A stretch of 39,284 nt of DNA from a virus. The notes below the pieces were generated by a model that was given only the letters and a program-made list of their open reading frames with translations, made no database searches and was not told where the DNA came from. Where the stretch lies: the IMG/VR virus record IMGVR_UViG_3300043449_000537, positions 1-39,284 of that record. One strand, written 5' to 3'. A program made the position numbers and the translations under genes. This document shows positions 1 through 5,962 of the stretch, in pieces; position 1 is the first letter of the stretch; each line of letters starts with the position of its first letter.

Positions 1-76
1 TTGCATTCTATTCTCCATATCTGTCAACGTAGTTGACTAAACTCTCTCTACCGCCGCCGATTTCACTAATTGCGAC

Positions 77-307
77 CTATATATGTAATTTGTTGATAGG
101 TTCTTTAGACCAGTGTATATAAGATCTAATATATACTATTCCATATGCAACTGCTGCAAATATAAATCCGTACTGCTCTGTTGTTATAGCGTATACAGTC
201 CATAGGCATTCGTTTACAAGCAATAAAAGCCAAGCCCATATGACTCTACGCCCTACAAAAAATGTTCCAGTTACGCCAATGGCTGCCAACACATAAGACC
301 ACATCAT
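77..307 (-). CDS. Small integral membrane protein, 3 predicted TM segments
   Basis: A 76-residue, mostly hydrophobic protein with about three membrane helices (residues ~4-19, 22-42 and 47-64) rich in Trp and Tyr, ending in a short polar tail. The pattern of Trp, Asn, Tyr and Gln within the helices faintly recalls a piece of a PnuC-like transporter, but it is far too short for one. Its first ATG overlaps the TGA of the upstream zinc-knuckle gene (ATGA), so it is co-translated with it. Function unknown; it could equally be a membrane-acting lysis accessory protein. Confidence 0.75.
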   Translation of the reverse strand: MMWSYVLAAIGVTGTFFVGRRVIWAWLLLLVNECLWTVYAITTEQYGFIFAAVAYGIVYIRSYIHWSKEPINKLHI

Positions 308-498
308 TTTAGCTTATTCGCTTTCTTGCCTAGTTTGGCTGCCATATCTAGCACCTTCTGGTGCTCTTCTATTGTATGATTAATTGCATCTTGAAATGAC
401 TTACACATCTTACATAAATCTAGCATATCTGGGTACTTTGCCCAAGCCTCTTTATTTGTCTGGATGGAGCAATTATCGCAAGCTAATCTGTTTGACAT
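304..498 (-). CDS. Zinc-knuckle small protein
   Basis: 64 residues with two CxxC pairs (CDNC near residue 7 and CKMC near residue 29) that could hold one zinc ion, followed by a lysine-rich helical tail. An AGAAAG stretch lies before the ATG. It overlaps the following membrane-protein gene by ATGA. The family was not recognised; small phage treble-clef or zinc-ribbon proteins of this size often bind nucleic acid or host proteins. The function is not visible. Confidence 0.75.
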   Translation of the reverse strand: MSNRLACDNCSIQTNKEAWAKYPDMLDLCKMCKSFQDAINHTIEEHQKVLDMAAKLGKKANKLK

Positions 499-553
499 GC
501 TATTTCTTTCTAGTAAGTTAAGGCACTGAAACGCCTTAGAATACTATTATACA

Positions 554-832
554 CTATGACTGCTTAAGTTCCGCTTCCCAAGCCCACTGATCTTCCCATA
601 GACCCATAAGGGACTTATTTCCAATATCATCAAAATAAAAACGTTTCTTCGATTTATTATATGTCCATCCATACCATACATCGCCTTCCGCCCACGTTAA
701 ATTGGTTGGACCTTCTGCTTCATGCTCTGCAAGGCGACGCAGTAATTCATCATCTGCATGGACTACCGCTTGAATAGCTTCACGAAGTCTTTTTGGTCTC
801 ATAAGATATCTTTCTACTAAATCAATTAACAT
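554..832 (-). CDS. Hypothetical protein, 92 aa
   Basis: Residues 1-45 are charged and helical (Arg, Glu and Leu-rich); residues 46-92 are rich in Trp, Tyr and Phe with a YFDD segment, suggesting a small beta or SH3-like part. It starts just after the GroES gene with an AAAGG site ahead of ATG, so it is translated from the same message. No family recognised. Confidence 0.7.
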   Translation of the reverse strand: MLIDLVERYLMRPKRLREAIQAVVHADDELLRRLAEHEAEGPTNLTWAEGDVWYGWTYNKSKKRFYFDDIGNKSLMGLWEDQWAWEAELKQS

Positions 833-833
833 A

Positions 834-1130
834 TTAGCCTTTAGTCGCTAATACATTTTTAGAGTTAAGCAATAAATACTTTGTGTTGTCATCATCTTCA
901 ATTTCAGTTCCTGCATGCTCTGGGTAAAAGATTACGTCGCCGACATTAATACCGCCAATAGGGATTAGATCGCCCTTGTAGTTGTATTCGCCCTCACCTA
1001 CAGCGATAACAGTAGCTCTACTTGGCCCTTGGTCTGCAAATGCAGCAGATAAGACTAATCCCGTAGAAGTAGTCTTTTCTCCAGTTTCAATCTTCTTGAT
1101 AAGGAGCATTGCCCCAATAGGTTTAATCAT
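834..1130 (-). CDS. groES: GroES-like co-chaperonin (Cpn10)
   Basis: 98 residues, the usual Cpn10 length. It opens with an IKPIGAMLLIKKIE strand typical of Cpn10, followed by a mobile-loop region rich in Thr, Ser and Gly (residues ~18-32), a VIAVGEGEY strand, a GDVIFYPEHAGTEI core motif, and a C-terminal LLLNSKNVLA strand. GroES caps the host GroEL ring; phage versions such as T4 gp31 retune GroEL to fold phage proteins. No GroEL gene is in the window. The ATG overlaps the stop of the preceding 39-residue gene. Confidence 0.92.
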   Translation of the reverse strand: MIKPIGAMLLIKKIETGEKTTSTGLVLSAAFADQGPSRATVIAVGEGEYNYKGDLIPIGGINVGDVIFYPEHAGTEIEDDDNTKYLLLNSKNVLATKG

Positions 1131-1246
1131 TGTCTATGCCTTTTCTTGTTGCCGTAACGAGCCTTGACTTCTGCCTTGGCTTTATCTACAATAGATTGCG
1201 TTAATATCTCTACATTAAATTCATCATCAAACTGTTGTTCGTTCAT
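1127..1246 (-). CDS. Small hypothetical protein, 39 aa
   Basis: A short acidic N-terminus is followed by a basic tail ending in RHRQ. The ATG at 1246 is preceded by a GGAAGG site, and the TGA overlaps the GroES ATG as ATGA. The coupling and the good ribosome site support a real gene despite its size. It may be a leader peptide coupling GroES translation to upstream genes. No family recognised. Confidence 0.6.
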   Translation of the reverse strand: MNEQQFDDEFNVEILTQSIVDKAKAEVKARYGNKKRHRQ

Positions 1247-1312
1247 TTAACCTTCCAATACCCAGTTAAGAGCCTTAATTGTTTTATATATATAATATTT
1301 ATCATGTATCAT
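1247..1312 (-). CDS. Candidate 21-aa microprotein
   Basis: The frame fits exactly between its neighbours: its ATG overlaps the upstream stop (ATGA) and its TAA directly abuts the next ATG at 1246. It encodes a Tyr/Lys/Leu-rich peptide with no domain. It could be only a translational-coupling bridge. Evidence is positional, so confidence is low. Confidence 0.35.
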   Translation of the reverse strand: MIHDKYYIYKTIKALNWVLEG

Positions 1313-1530
1313 TTTAAATCCTCAATTTTCTCAAATGGTTGAAATGATATGTATCTTCTTGCTGCTCTTTTGGATGCTAGTTTTGCACCCCAATAAGTAA
1401 ATGCGTATCCACCATCAACGCTTGACCAATAACCATCTTTCTTTTTATTTGGCTGACGGTAATTTTCTACATCCCAGAAATAACCACTATAATTACGAGA
1501 GTTACGAATATTAATTCTGTATTGGCTCAT
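1309..1530 (-). CDS. Hypothetical protein, 73 aa
   Basis: The start at 1530 was chosen because AAGGA lies six bases upstream; a longer frame to 1560 lacks such a site and would overlap the previous gene more. The protein is basic and aromatic-rich (Tyr, Trp, Arg), with a GYFWDVENYRQ segment and a KLASKRAARRY stretch. It looks like a small alpha/beta domain. Family not recognised. Confidence 0.65.
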   Translation of the reverse strand: MSQYRINIRNSRNYSGYFWDVENYRQPNKKKDGYWSSVDGGYAFTYWGAKLASKRAARRYISFQPFEKIEDLK

Positions 1531-1624
1531 TTGGATCCTTTTCCCATGTAAGTTTTCCATCTGTATATACAGGCCAATATCCTAATGAACGCCAGTCCAT
1601 CTTCATAATTTTAGGCTCTTTCAT
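1511..1624 (-). CDS. Small hypothetical protein, 37 aa, leaderless
   Basis: A 37-codon frame starting at the ATG that lies exactly six bases after the -10 box of a strong promoter (1631-1659), so the message probably begins at or next to the start codon. It overlaps the next gene by 20 bases. The protein is Trp/Pro-rich with a WRSLGYWPVYTDG segment. No family recognised. The promoter position and the overlap argue that it is translated. Confidence 0.6.
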   Translation of the reverse strand: MKEPKIMKMDWRSLGYWPVYTDGKLTWEKDPNEPIQN

Positions 1625-1630
1625 TGCTTT

Positions 1631-1659
1631 AGTATACTATATGGGACGGGTACCGTCAA
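1631..1659 (-). promoter_or_regulatory. Sigma-70-type promoter, leaderless
   Basis: The minus strand reads TTGACG (1659-1654), a 17-base spacer, then TATACT (1636-1631). The ATG of the 37-residue gene starts six bases after the -10 box. This is the best-formed example of the repeated leaderless layout in the window. It should drive the 1624-to-77 gene run. Confidence 0.85.
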
Positions 1660-1663
1660 TACC

Positions 1664-1675
1664 CTCTACCGCCGC
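1664..1675. repeat. 12-bp repeat, copy 2 (copy 1 at 46-57)
   Basis: The plus-strand word CTCTACCGCCGC occurs at 46-57 and again at 1664-1675. In both places it lies downstream of a gene stop, next to a TTTCAC word, and upstream of a TTGAC box on the minus strand. It is GC-rich in an AT-rich genome. It may be a processing or regulatory site; its role is unknown. Confidence 0.45.
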
Positions 1676-1694
1676 ACTTTTTCACTTTCGGGTC

Positions 1695-1877
1695 TTATTC
1701 ACCACTATCATCTAAAGATTGCTTAATAGCCCAATCTTCAAACATTTGAACTAAGTTAACGTTATACTCTTTAATATCATCTGCCACAGACATACATTCA
1801 TCACACAGCATAAACAGATCATTATATGCATTCATATAAAGATACATATTGCCTCTGTAGTGGCAGATAAAGCACAT
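1695..1877 (-). CDS. Zinc-knuckle small protein, 60 aa
   Basis: CFIC at residues 2-5 and CDEC near residue 25 form two CxxC pairs; the C-terminal half is acidic and helical. It begins three bases after the stop of another zinc-knuckle gene. No family recognised; it belongs to a run of such microproteins. Confidence 0.7.
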   Translation of the reverse strand: MCFICHYRGNMYLYMNAYNDLFMLCDECMSVADDIKEYNVNLVQMFEDWAIKQSLDDSGE

Positions 1878-1879
1878 GG

Positions 1880-2014
1880 TTAGCTTACATAATAATTATT
1901 CATATGCTTCTTGCATACGGTTATTATTGTTGCTCCTACTTGATCCCAATAGGTTCCTACTTCGTTGCAGTAGTGACACTTATCGCTACTTGGCTTATTA
2001 ACATCAATTGTCAT
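1880..2014 (-). CDS. Zinc-knuckle small protein, 44 aa
   Basis: The 44-residue protein has CHYC near residues 13-16 and a C-x2-H element (CKKH, residues ~34-37), giving a likely CCCH metal site. Its ATG lies inside the end of the upstream gene (overlap 11 bases) and it stops just before the next ATG. Metal-site spacing and packing support it. Function unknown. Confidence 0.65.
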   Translation of the reverse strand: MTIDVNKPSSDKCHYCNEVGTYWDQVGATIITVCKKHMNNYYVS

Positions 2015-2222
2015 ATCTATCTTTTATCCTTCGCCATCTGCCCCATTGTGTTGGAACGTCAAGGCCTATATACTCTTGTCCAGTTTCTAGGTCTATCAAT
2101 AACCACTTCCCTGGTGCTTTTGTATGTATAGTTAAATTAACAGCTTCTTCAAACTCTTGTACCTCTGCACCCTGATACATCTTGGGTAAAAAGGTATAAA
2201 CGTTATTAAGTAGCTTTCTCAT
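2004..2222 (-). CDS. Hypothetical protein, 72 aa
   Basis: The start at 2222 was chosen over an upstream in-frame ATG at 2279, because 2279 would overlap the preceding gene and a TATAAT box lies just upstream of 2222. The protein has a WLLIDLETGQEYIG beta hairpin and a basic WGRWRRIKDRY end. No family recognised. Confidence 0.65.
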   Translation of the reverse strand: MRKLLNNVYTFLPKMYQGAEVQEFEEAVNLTIHTKAPGKWLLIDLETGQEYIGLDVPTQWGRWRRIKDRYDN

Positions 2223-2231
2223 AATAATACT

Positions 2232-2237
2232 ATTATA
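2232..2237 (-). promoter_or_regulatory. Putative -10 box before the 2004-2222 gene
   Basis: TATAAT on the minus strand with its last base nine bases before the ATG; no clear -35 box at 16-18 bases. Such a short leader would leave no room for a ribosome-binding site. Confidence 0.45.
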
Positions 2238-2242
2238 TCGTA

Positions 2243-2383
2243 TTAAATTGCTAAATCTCTGGGGATCATTGTACCGCAATCTTTACAGTAATCATACGTA
2301 GAGCCAGTATAAGGACATTGTCCTGCAAAATCTAAATCGTGACCTTTAAAGTAACACTTGATCTTATAAAATAAATACCTAAT
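2243..2383 (-). CDS. Zinc-ribbon microprotein, possible ATT start
   Basis: An open frame with no ATG, GTG or TTG start. The only well-placed start is ATT at 2383, eight bases after an AAAAGGA site and overlapping the upstream TAA by one base. From there it encodes 46 residues with a Cys near residue 9, CPY near 22 and a CKDC pair near 33. The Cys pattern and position suggest a real zinc protein. The rare start codon keeps confidence modest. Confidence 0.4.
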   Translation of the reverse strand: MRYLFYKIKCYFKGHDLDFAGQCPYTGSTYDYCKDCGTMIPRDLAI

Positions 2384-2529
2384 TAGACTATCCTTTTAAT
2401 TTCATAAAAGCATTCAGGACATTCGCCTACATGCAACCATTTACCAGATTCTTTTACTATTAATTCTTTAAGATTACCTTTTACATTTTTCTTGCAAATA
2501 ATACAATATGCTTCAAGATGTATTGTCAT
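2383..2529 (-). CDS. DUF5679-like zinc ribbon, 48 aa
   Basis: A compact protein with an EAYCIICKK knuckle near residue 8 and a GECPECF knuckle near residue 37, separated by a Lys/Glu-rich beta segment ending in GKWLHVG. This layout matches the short DUF5679-type zinc ribbons common in phages (two CxxC pairs about 27 residues apart). Its ATG overlaps the CDGSH gene stop (ATGA). Likely a zinc-stabilised adaptor; exact role unknown. Confidence 0.65.
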   Translation of the reverse strand: MTIHLEAYCIICKKNVKGNLKELIVKESGKWLHVGECPECFYEIKRIV

Positions 2530-2678
2530 CTCTTCCAGGAACCGCTTGCTTTAGGGTCTGGGTCTGAACTTTGCTCTGTTGCAATTGGTTCAGGGGCAGG
2601 TCTTCCATGTGATCCATCACATACTGGATATGATAAAGACCTGCCACACTGACAACCGACTGGGTATTTAGTTGGCAT
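2526..2678 (-). CDS. CDGSH-type [2Fe-2S] protein, 50 aa
   Basis: The 50-residue protein contains CQCGRSLSYPVCDGSH, an exact match to the CDGSH pattern C-x-C-x2-(S/T)-x3-P-x-C-D-G-(S/A/T)-H. Ligands would be Cys9, Cys11, Cys20 and His24. The family (mitoNEET type) binds a redox-active [2Fe-2S] cluster. A Pro/Asp-rich tail follows. It overlaps the next gene by ATGA. It is unusually small for the family and, if dimeric, would be one of the shortest. It may serve electron transfer or Fe-S delivery along with the other redox genes here. Confidence 0.8.
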   Translation of the reverse strand: MPTKYPVGCQCGRSLSYPVCDGSHGRPAPEPIATEQSSDPDPKASGSWKR

Positions 2679-2705
2679 TGTCTACCGCACAAACAAATAA
2701 GAATT

Positions 2706-2795
2706 TCATATTACTACGCTATCCAATACTGTGTCTACACCATCATCCATTGTTGGTTGATGTTCTTTAGAGCAATTGCCACACTGTTTACACAA
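2706..2795 (-). CDS. 29-aa Cys-rich microprotein, TTG start
   Basis: A short frame beginning with TTG one base past the upstream stop, with a purine-rich (AGAAAGAAAG) stretch ahead. It carries a C-x2-C-x2-C cluster at residues 2-8, then an acidic tail. Similar openings occur in neighbouring small genes. Plausible but weakly supported. Confidence 0.35.
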   Translation of the reverse strand: MCKQCGNCSKEHQPTMDDGVDTVLDSVVI

Positions 2796-2796
2796 G

Positions 2797-3003
2797 TTAA
2801 ACTTTCTTTCTGCCTGATTTCTTCGGTGGCTTTGGAACCAAACTTGTTTCTCTTCTAATACCGTGCTTGTTTCTGTCTATCTTAAGGCCTTGCCTTGGGT
2901 ACTTCTTTGGAGTGCTTGTGCTTGTTACGGCACCTGCTGGGGCACCTGCACCTGCAGGTGGGGTCATTCCTGTACCATCATCCTTTTGAAATGAATTAGT
3001 CAT
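2797..3003 (-). CDS. Pro/Gly/Lys-rich small protein, 68 aa
   Basis: A low-complexity N-terminus (Gly, Ala, Pro, Thr) leads to a strongly basic C-terminus ending in PKPPKKSGRKKV. It is likely disordered and could bind nucleic acid. It overlaps the upstream acidic gene by eight bases. No family recognised. Confidence 0.65.
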   Translation of the reverse strand: MTNSFQKDDGTGMTPPAGAGAPAGAVTSTSTPKKYPRQGLKIDRNKHGIRRETSLVPKPPKKSGRKKV

Positions 3004-3184
3004 TGTCGTCTTCTACTTCCCCACTTGGGTTATAAGTAGATTCAGAGTCTCTGTCATCCATTCCAATTCCATCAAGTCTATCTATGTCCCCGCCAAACAT
3101 GTTTCCGATGATTAGCATAGGTGAGTCTGGGGACTTAATATCACCAGAATTACCAGCTTCACCACAACCACACATTATGCACAT
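2996..3184 (-). CDS. Acidic Cys-rich small protein, 62 aa
   Basis: Opens with MCIMCGCGEAGNSG, a cluster of three Cys within the first seven residues, then an acidic Asp/Gly/Ser-rich tail ending in EVEDDND. It starts three bases after the stop of the 51-residue gene. The neighbour downstream is strongly basic, so the acidic/basic pair may interact. This is inference only. Confidence 0.65.
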   Translation of the reverse strand: MCIMCGCGEAGNSGDIKSPDSPMLIIGNMFGGDIDRLDGIGMDDRDSESTYNPSGEVEDDND

Positions 3185-3187
3185 CGA

Positions 3188-3343
3188 TTACTTACCGTTA
3201 TTTCCTACGCCAGCGCCATCCTGAGTTGACTTATCAGTTGCAGCGAATGCTGATCCTGGGTTGTCTGAGTAATGTGCGTTAATTGAATTTGTTGCTCCTG
3301 GCTTGGTCTCATTGAAACCTGTCAAGTTATTTCCGTCTGTCAT
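3188..3343 (-). CDS. Polar, Asn/Gly/Thr-rich small protein, 51 aa
   Basis: A 51-codon frame with an AGGAG site well placed before the ATG at 3343. It is rich in Asn, Gly, Ser and Thr with no hydrophobic core, so probably disordered or a short virion or surface peptide. It is the first gene after an extended -10 promoter (3401-3409). Confidence 0.65.
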   Translation of the reverse strand: MTDGNNLTGFNETKPGATNSINAHYSDNPGSAFAATDKSTQDGAGVGNNGK

Positions 3344-3369
3344 TTTGTTTCTCCTATAGGTCTGTTATT

Positions 3370-3396
3370 TAGATAGGTCTAGAAATCTATCTATCC
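3370..3396 (-). promoter_or_regulatory. 5'-leader hairpin
   Basis: TAGATAG (3370-3376 on the plus strand) pairs with CTATCTA, ending near 3396. It lies between a -10 box and the AGGAG site of the 51-residue gene, so it would sit in the untranslated leader. Confidence 0.4.
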
Positions 3397-3400
3397 CTTT

Positions 3401-3409
3401 ATTATAGCA
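3401..3409 (-). promoter_or_regulatory. Extended -10 promoter
   Basis: The minus strand reads TGCTATAAT, an extended -10 element, just downstream of the stop of the 3419-3661 gene. No good -35 box is visible. The same TGCTATAAT word precedes the large PA14 gene (14201-14209). Confidence 0.55.
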
Positions 3410-3418
3410 TTTAGTTGA

Positions 3419-3661
3419 TTAAAACTCTTCTTGTTGCCATGGGGTAGCCTTATGCATACCTGAATATTTACAGGGGCAAGCTATTCTGAATGGGTGATCA
3501 AAAGGCAATCTAGTCCTTATTGTGACCTCTGTTAAGCAGTCTGGACAAATAAATATTGCAGATTTCCATGGTCCAGCTATGGGGTTATTTGCTTCAACTT
3601 CTGCAAGATGCTTTAGATTTTGTTCAACAGCAATCTTTCTCTGTTGCTCCATCTCATTCAT
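3419..3661 (-). CDS. Zinc-ribbon protein, 80 aa
   Basis: A charged helical N-terminus (residues 1-28) leads to a zinc-ribbon-like part with CPDC near residue 39 and CPC near residue 62. Its ATG overlaps the upstream stop as ATGA. Probably a small nucleic-acid or protein-binding zinc protein; family not recognised. Confidence 0.65.
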   Translation of the reverse strand: MNEMEQQRKIAVEQNLKHLAEVEANNPIAGPWKSAIFICPDCLTEVTIRTRLPFDHPFRIACPCKYSGMHKATPWQQEEF

Positions 3662-3774
3662 AGCTTATACTTTTCGTTCCAATGATCGTTGCAAATTTCA
3701 ATATATTTAGACTCGCTGGATGTTAGATGAGTTGCCTTATTTGGGCAGTTATCTACTTCACACTTATTGCTCAC
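3658..3774 (-). CDS. Zinc-finger microprotein, 38 aa, GTG start
   Basis: The GTG start at 3774 overlaps the stop of the DUF2061 gene by one base, and its TGA overlaps the next ATG. The protein has CEVDNC (residues 5-10), a later Cys (~28) and CNDHW, giving a C-x4-C...C-x2-H site common in small phage zinc proteins. Overlaps on both ends and the metal motif support it. Confidence 0.6.
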   Translation of the reverse strand: MSNKCEVDNCPNKATHLTSSESKYIEICNDHWNEKYKL

Positions 3775-3992
3775 TATTTAACCTTACGTCCAAACTTAGC
3801 CCACATTCTTTCGTGAGTAAAATAAAAAATCATTTCTAAAGAAACGTATGAAATACCGTATAATCCGACATACTCCCACTCTGCTTCTCCAGTAAAATAC
3901 TTTAAAGTAAAGTATATAATTCCAGCCACAAAAGTAAAATGAACTAGTGGCCAGCTTAATGTCTTAAGGATACTTCTTTTTGTTGATTCCAT
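3774..3992 (-). CDS. DUF2061-like membrane protein
   Basis: 72 residues. It opens with a conserved-looking KRSILKTLSWPLVH segment, has two membrane helices (~13-31 and ~42-58) and a FYFTHERMW motif near residue 56, all typical of DUF2061 proteins. Function of the family is unknown. A -10 box lies exactly six bases before its ATG, so the message is probably leaderless. Confidence 0.75.
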   Translation of the reverse strand: MESTKRSILKTLSWPLVHFTFVAGIIYFTLKYFTGEAEWEYVGLYGISYVSLEMIFYFTHERMWAKFGRKVK

Positions 3993-3998
3993 ATACCT

Positions 3999-4004
3999 AT
4001 TCTA
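3999..4004 (-). promoter_or_regulatory. Leaderless -10 box
   Basis: TAGAAT on the minus strand, six bases before the DUF2061-like ATG. The -35 region (TTCTCT at 17 bases) is weak. Confidence 0.6.
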
Positions 4005-4012
4005 CCATTCTT

Positions 4013-4621
4013 TTAATTGAAAGAGAAGTCTATCTCTGGGATGTTATATTTAAACTGTATTGCTGCTCTTGGACCATTTGTATGTACATCATGTATCATT
4101 CCCCTAGGGATATAAACAACATCACCCTCTGATACATCAAATTCTACGTACCCGCCCGATTTATCATTAATATTAGATCCATCAAATGATCTTTTCTCAG
4201 ATGTATAAAATTTCCATTTAGTATTACCTATGCATTGCCAATAAAAGTTATCTGTCTCATCAAAATGTGGGTCAGATGGATCTTCTTTTGCAAAGTTTAT
4301 ATATGCAGATACAGCAATACCTCTATATGGTATTGCAGAGTTAAATATAGAAAAGAAATTATCAATCTGTGGGTACCACTCTGCCTTTGGCTCTACTACA
4401 TTTAAATAAAGAGGGCTTTTGAATAGCACACCTCTAATGAATCTTTCTCTGTATGGATTGCTTGGAACAACAGCAATTCTTTTATTCCAGTACTGATCGT
4501 TGACATGATTAATAAAGTTGTTCCATGAAGGAGTTTCTGTGCAAATTGATTTAAATAAATAGGGCCTATTGTTTTCTTTGCAATCCTGCAAGATTATTTT
4601 TATTTGATCTATTGTATACAT
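4013..4621 (-). CDS. JmjC/cupin-like 2-oxoglutarate oxygenase
   Basis: 202 residues. A helical N-terminal part with a TPSWNNFINH segment precedes a cupin barrel. The likely Fe(II) ligands are the HxD in DPHFDETD (residues ~117-124) and a distal His in a GDVVYIPRGMIHDV motif (~167-180), followed by GPRAAIQFKY, where the Arg may bind 2-oxoglutarate. The fold is that of JmjC-type protein or RNA hydroxylases. It is a clear paralogue of the 15039-15710 gene. Substrate unknown. It follows the terminator of the 4659-5726 gene's message, or is read through it. Confidence 0.8.
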   Translation of the reverse strand: MYTIDQIKIILQDCKENNRPYLFKSICTETPSWNNFINHVNDQYWNKRIAVVPSNPYRERFIRGVLFKSPLYLNVVEPKAEWYPQIDNFFSIFNSAIPYRGIAVSAYINFAKEDPSDPHFDETDNFYWQCIGNTKWKFYTSEKRSFDGSNINDKSGGYVEFDVSEGDVVYIPRGMIHDVHTNGPRAAIQFKYNIPEIDFSFN

Positions 4622-4651
4622 AGTAAAACGGCTGGGGATTTCTCCCCAGCC
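4622..4651 (-). terminator. Rho-independent terminator
   Basis: A perfect 8-bp stem, GGCTGGGG/CCCCAGCC (4630-4637 with 4644-4651) and six-base loop, followed on the minus strand by a GTTTTACT tail. It comes right after the stop of the secreted Ig-like protein gene. Confidence 0.85.
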
Positions 4652-4658
4652 ATCCTGA

Positions 4659-5726
4659 TTACTTCTTTAATGCAATCTTCAACTTAGGGAATTTCTTGTT
4701 CCACTTAGTTGCAAGGGCGTTGTATTCTGCCTTGTACTTTGCTGATGATGTCGCAATAGCAAGGTCCGATGCTGCCTTTGCATCTGCAAGAGCCTTATCT
4801 GCTGCAACCTTATCTGCTGCACGTCCAGCTTTTTCTGCTGCAAGAACATTTGCTGCTGCCTGTGCATCTAGTGCACGACCAGCCTTCTCTGCTGCAAGCT
4901 GTGCAGTTAGTGTTGCAACTGTTCCATTAAGATCAGATACGCTAAATGCTGCCTGTGCTGCCTTTGTTGGGGCTGCAAGTCCAGCGACTGTTGCTGCTGA
5001 TGTCGCACCTGTAACAACAACTGTTACTGTGCCTGCAACGCCAACTGCAAGTGATGCAGTCTTTGAGCCAGCAACTAGGGTTGTGTCTGCAGTTGCTTCT
5101 GCAGTTGTTGATGTTACCAATGTCTTTGTAATTGTTCCATCTGAAAATGTTGATCCAAGTACTGTAGCGGTAATTGTTTCGCCTGTAAGAATTGGATTAC
5201 CGAATACATCTGTAGCAGATACAGTTACTGTTGGGATTGTTCCAACTGCTGATGCTGCTGGGACTGCAACTGCAACATTTGATGCTGCTCCTGCTGTTCC
5301 CTTGATGTATACGACTGTTGAATATCCGCCGTTTGTGATTGTTACAGTTCCGACCTTTACACTTGTTGTGTATGCGTAAACTGTAATTGCTGTACCTGCT
5401 GATGTAACAGATAGTGTTGATACACCTGACGTAATTGTCTTAGGTGCATCTGTTGTGTGCAAAGCAGTTACAAGCTTAATTGTATCTGATGCAACAAATG
5501 ACACAACTGTTGCTGTGTCTGCAGTTGCTGCTAGTGCTACAGAAGTTCCAGACGTGATCTGGTTTGCTGATGGCACTGCAACTGTTGCAGGCGCTGCAGA
5601 TGTTGTAGCGTTATTTACTGTTGCTACCGTAACGGCTAGTGGTGCTGCCGAAACAGGTGCTACAGAAACGCTGATGATTGCTAGAGCTGCAGCAGTAACA
5701 ATCGATAGTTTCTTAAATGACTTCAT
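4659..5726 (-). CDS. Secreted Ig-like surface protein
   Basis: 355 residues. A signal peptide covers residues 1-28 (Lys-rich start, hydrophobic core, Ala cleavage site after VSA). Residues ~30-270 are Val/Thr/Ala-rich beta repeats with a VTVSATDVFGNPI motif typical of bacterial Ig-like domains. Residues ~275-335 form an Ala/Lys coiled coil with repeated LAAEKAGRA words, ending in a basic KWNKKFPKLKIALKK tail. Base composition is less AT-rich than its neighbours. AAGGAG precedes the ATG. It may be a host-derived secreted or wall-associated protein, or a virion decoration. A strong terminator follows. Confidence 0.75.
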   Translation of the reverse strand: MKSFKKLSIVTAAALAIISVSVAPVSAAPLAVTVATVNNATTSAAPATVAVPSANQITSGTSVALAATADTATVVSFVASDTIKLVTALHTTDAPKTITSGVSTLSVTSAGTAITVYAYTTSVKVGTVTITNGGYSTVVYIKGTAGAASNVAVAVPAASAVGTIPTVTVSATDVFGNPILTGETITATVLGSTFSDGTITKTLVTSTTAEATADTTLVAGSKTASLAVGVAGTVTVVVTGATSAATVAGLAAPTKAAQAAFSVSDLNGTVATLTAQLAAEKAGRALDAQAAANVLAAEKAGRAADKVAADKALADAKAASDLAIATSSAKYKAEYNALATKWNKKFPKLKIALKK

Positions 5727-5773
5727 TTAATTTATTCTCCTTATTTCCTCTGTACTTTAAATAGCACAGAAAT

Positions 5774-5962
5774 TTAGTTTAAGTGATTTACTCTTACTTG
5801 GAAAGAACACGGATCTCCGCCTTCATCCCATTCTTGCATTTCCTCTTCTGTCATAGGTGGTCCATCATGTGTATTACAAAATACATCTGAAACCCAACCT
5901 CTGTCATAACCGTTCTTGAGCCATATTTCAAACTCTAAAAAATCTGAATCTTCTAGATCCAT
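5774..5962 (-). CDS. Conserved small acidic phage protein, 62 aa
   Basis: An acidic protein with a distinctive VFCNTHDGPPMTEEEMQEW segment followed by DEGGDPC; the Cys/His content suggests a metal site. Proteins of this type are, from memory, frequent in actinophages, but no function is known. Its ATG overlaps the thioredoxin stop by ten bases. Confidence 0.75.
   Translation of the reverse strand: MDLEDSDFLEFEIWLKNGYDRGWVSDVFCNTHDGPPMTEEEMQEWDEGGDPCSFQVRVNHLN

Noticed and set aside
77-307. PnuC-type transporter
   Set aside because: The resemblance is limited to aromatic residues in membrane helices, and 76 residues is about a third of the family length.
2679-2709. 13-residue open frame before the CDGSH gene
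   Set aside because: Too short and without a ribosome site; the overlap with the previous stop is not enough evidence.
4696-5379. Long open frame of 227 codons on the plus strand
   Set aside because: It lies opposite the secreted Ig-like gene, whose Ala/Val/Thr codons rarely give stops in the opposite frame. No ribosome site, and the protein is low complexity.
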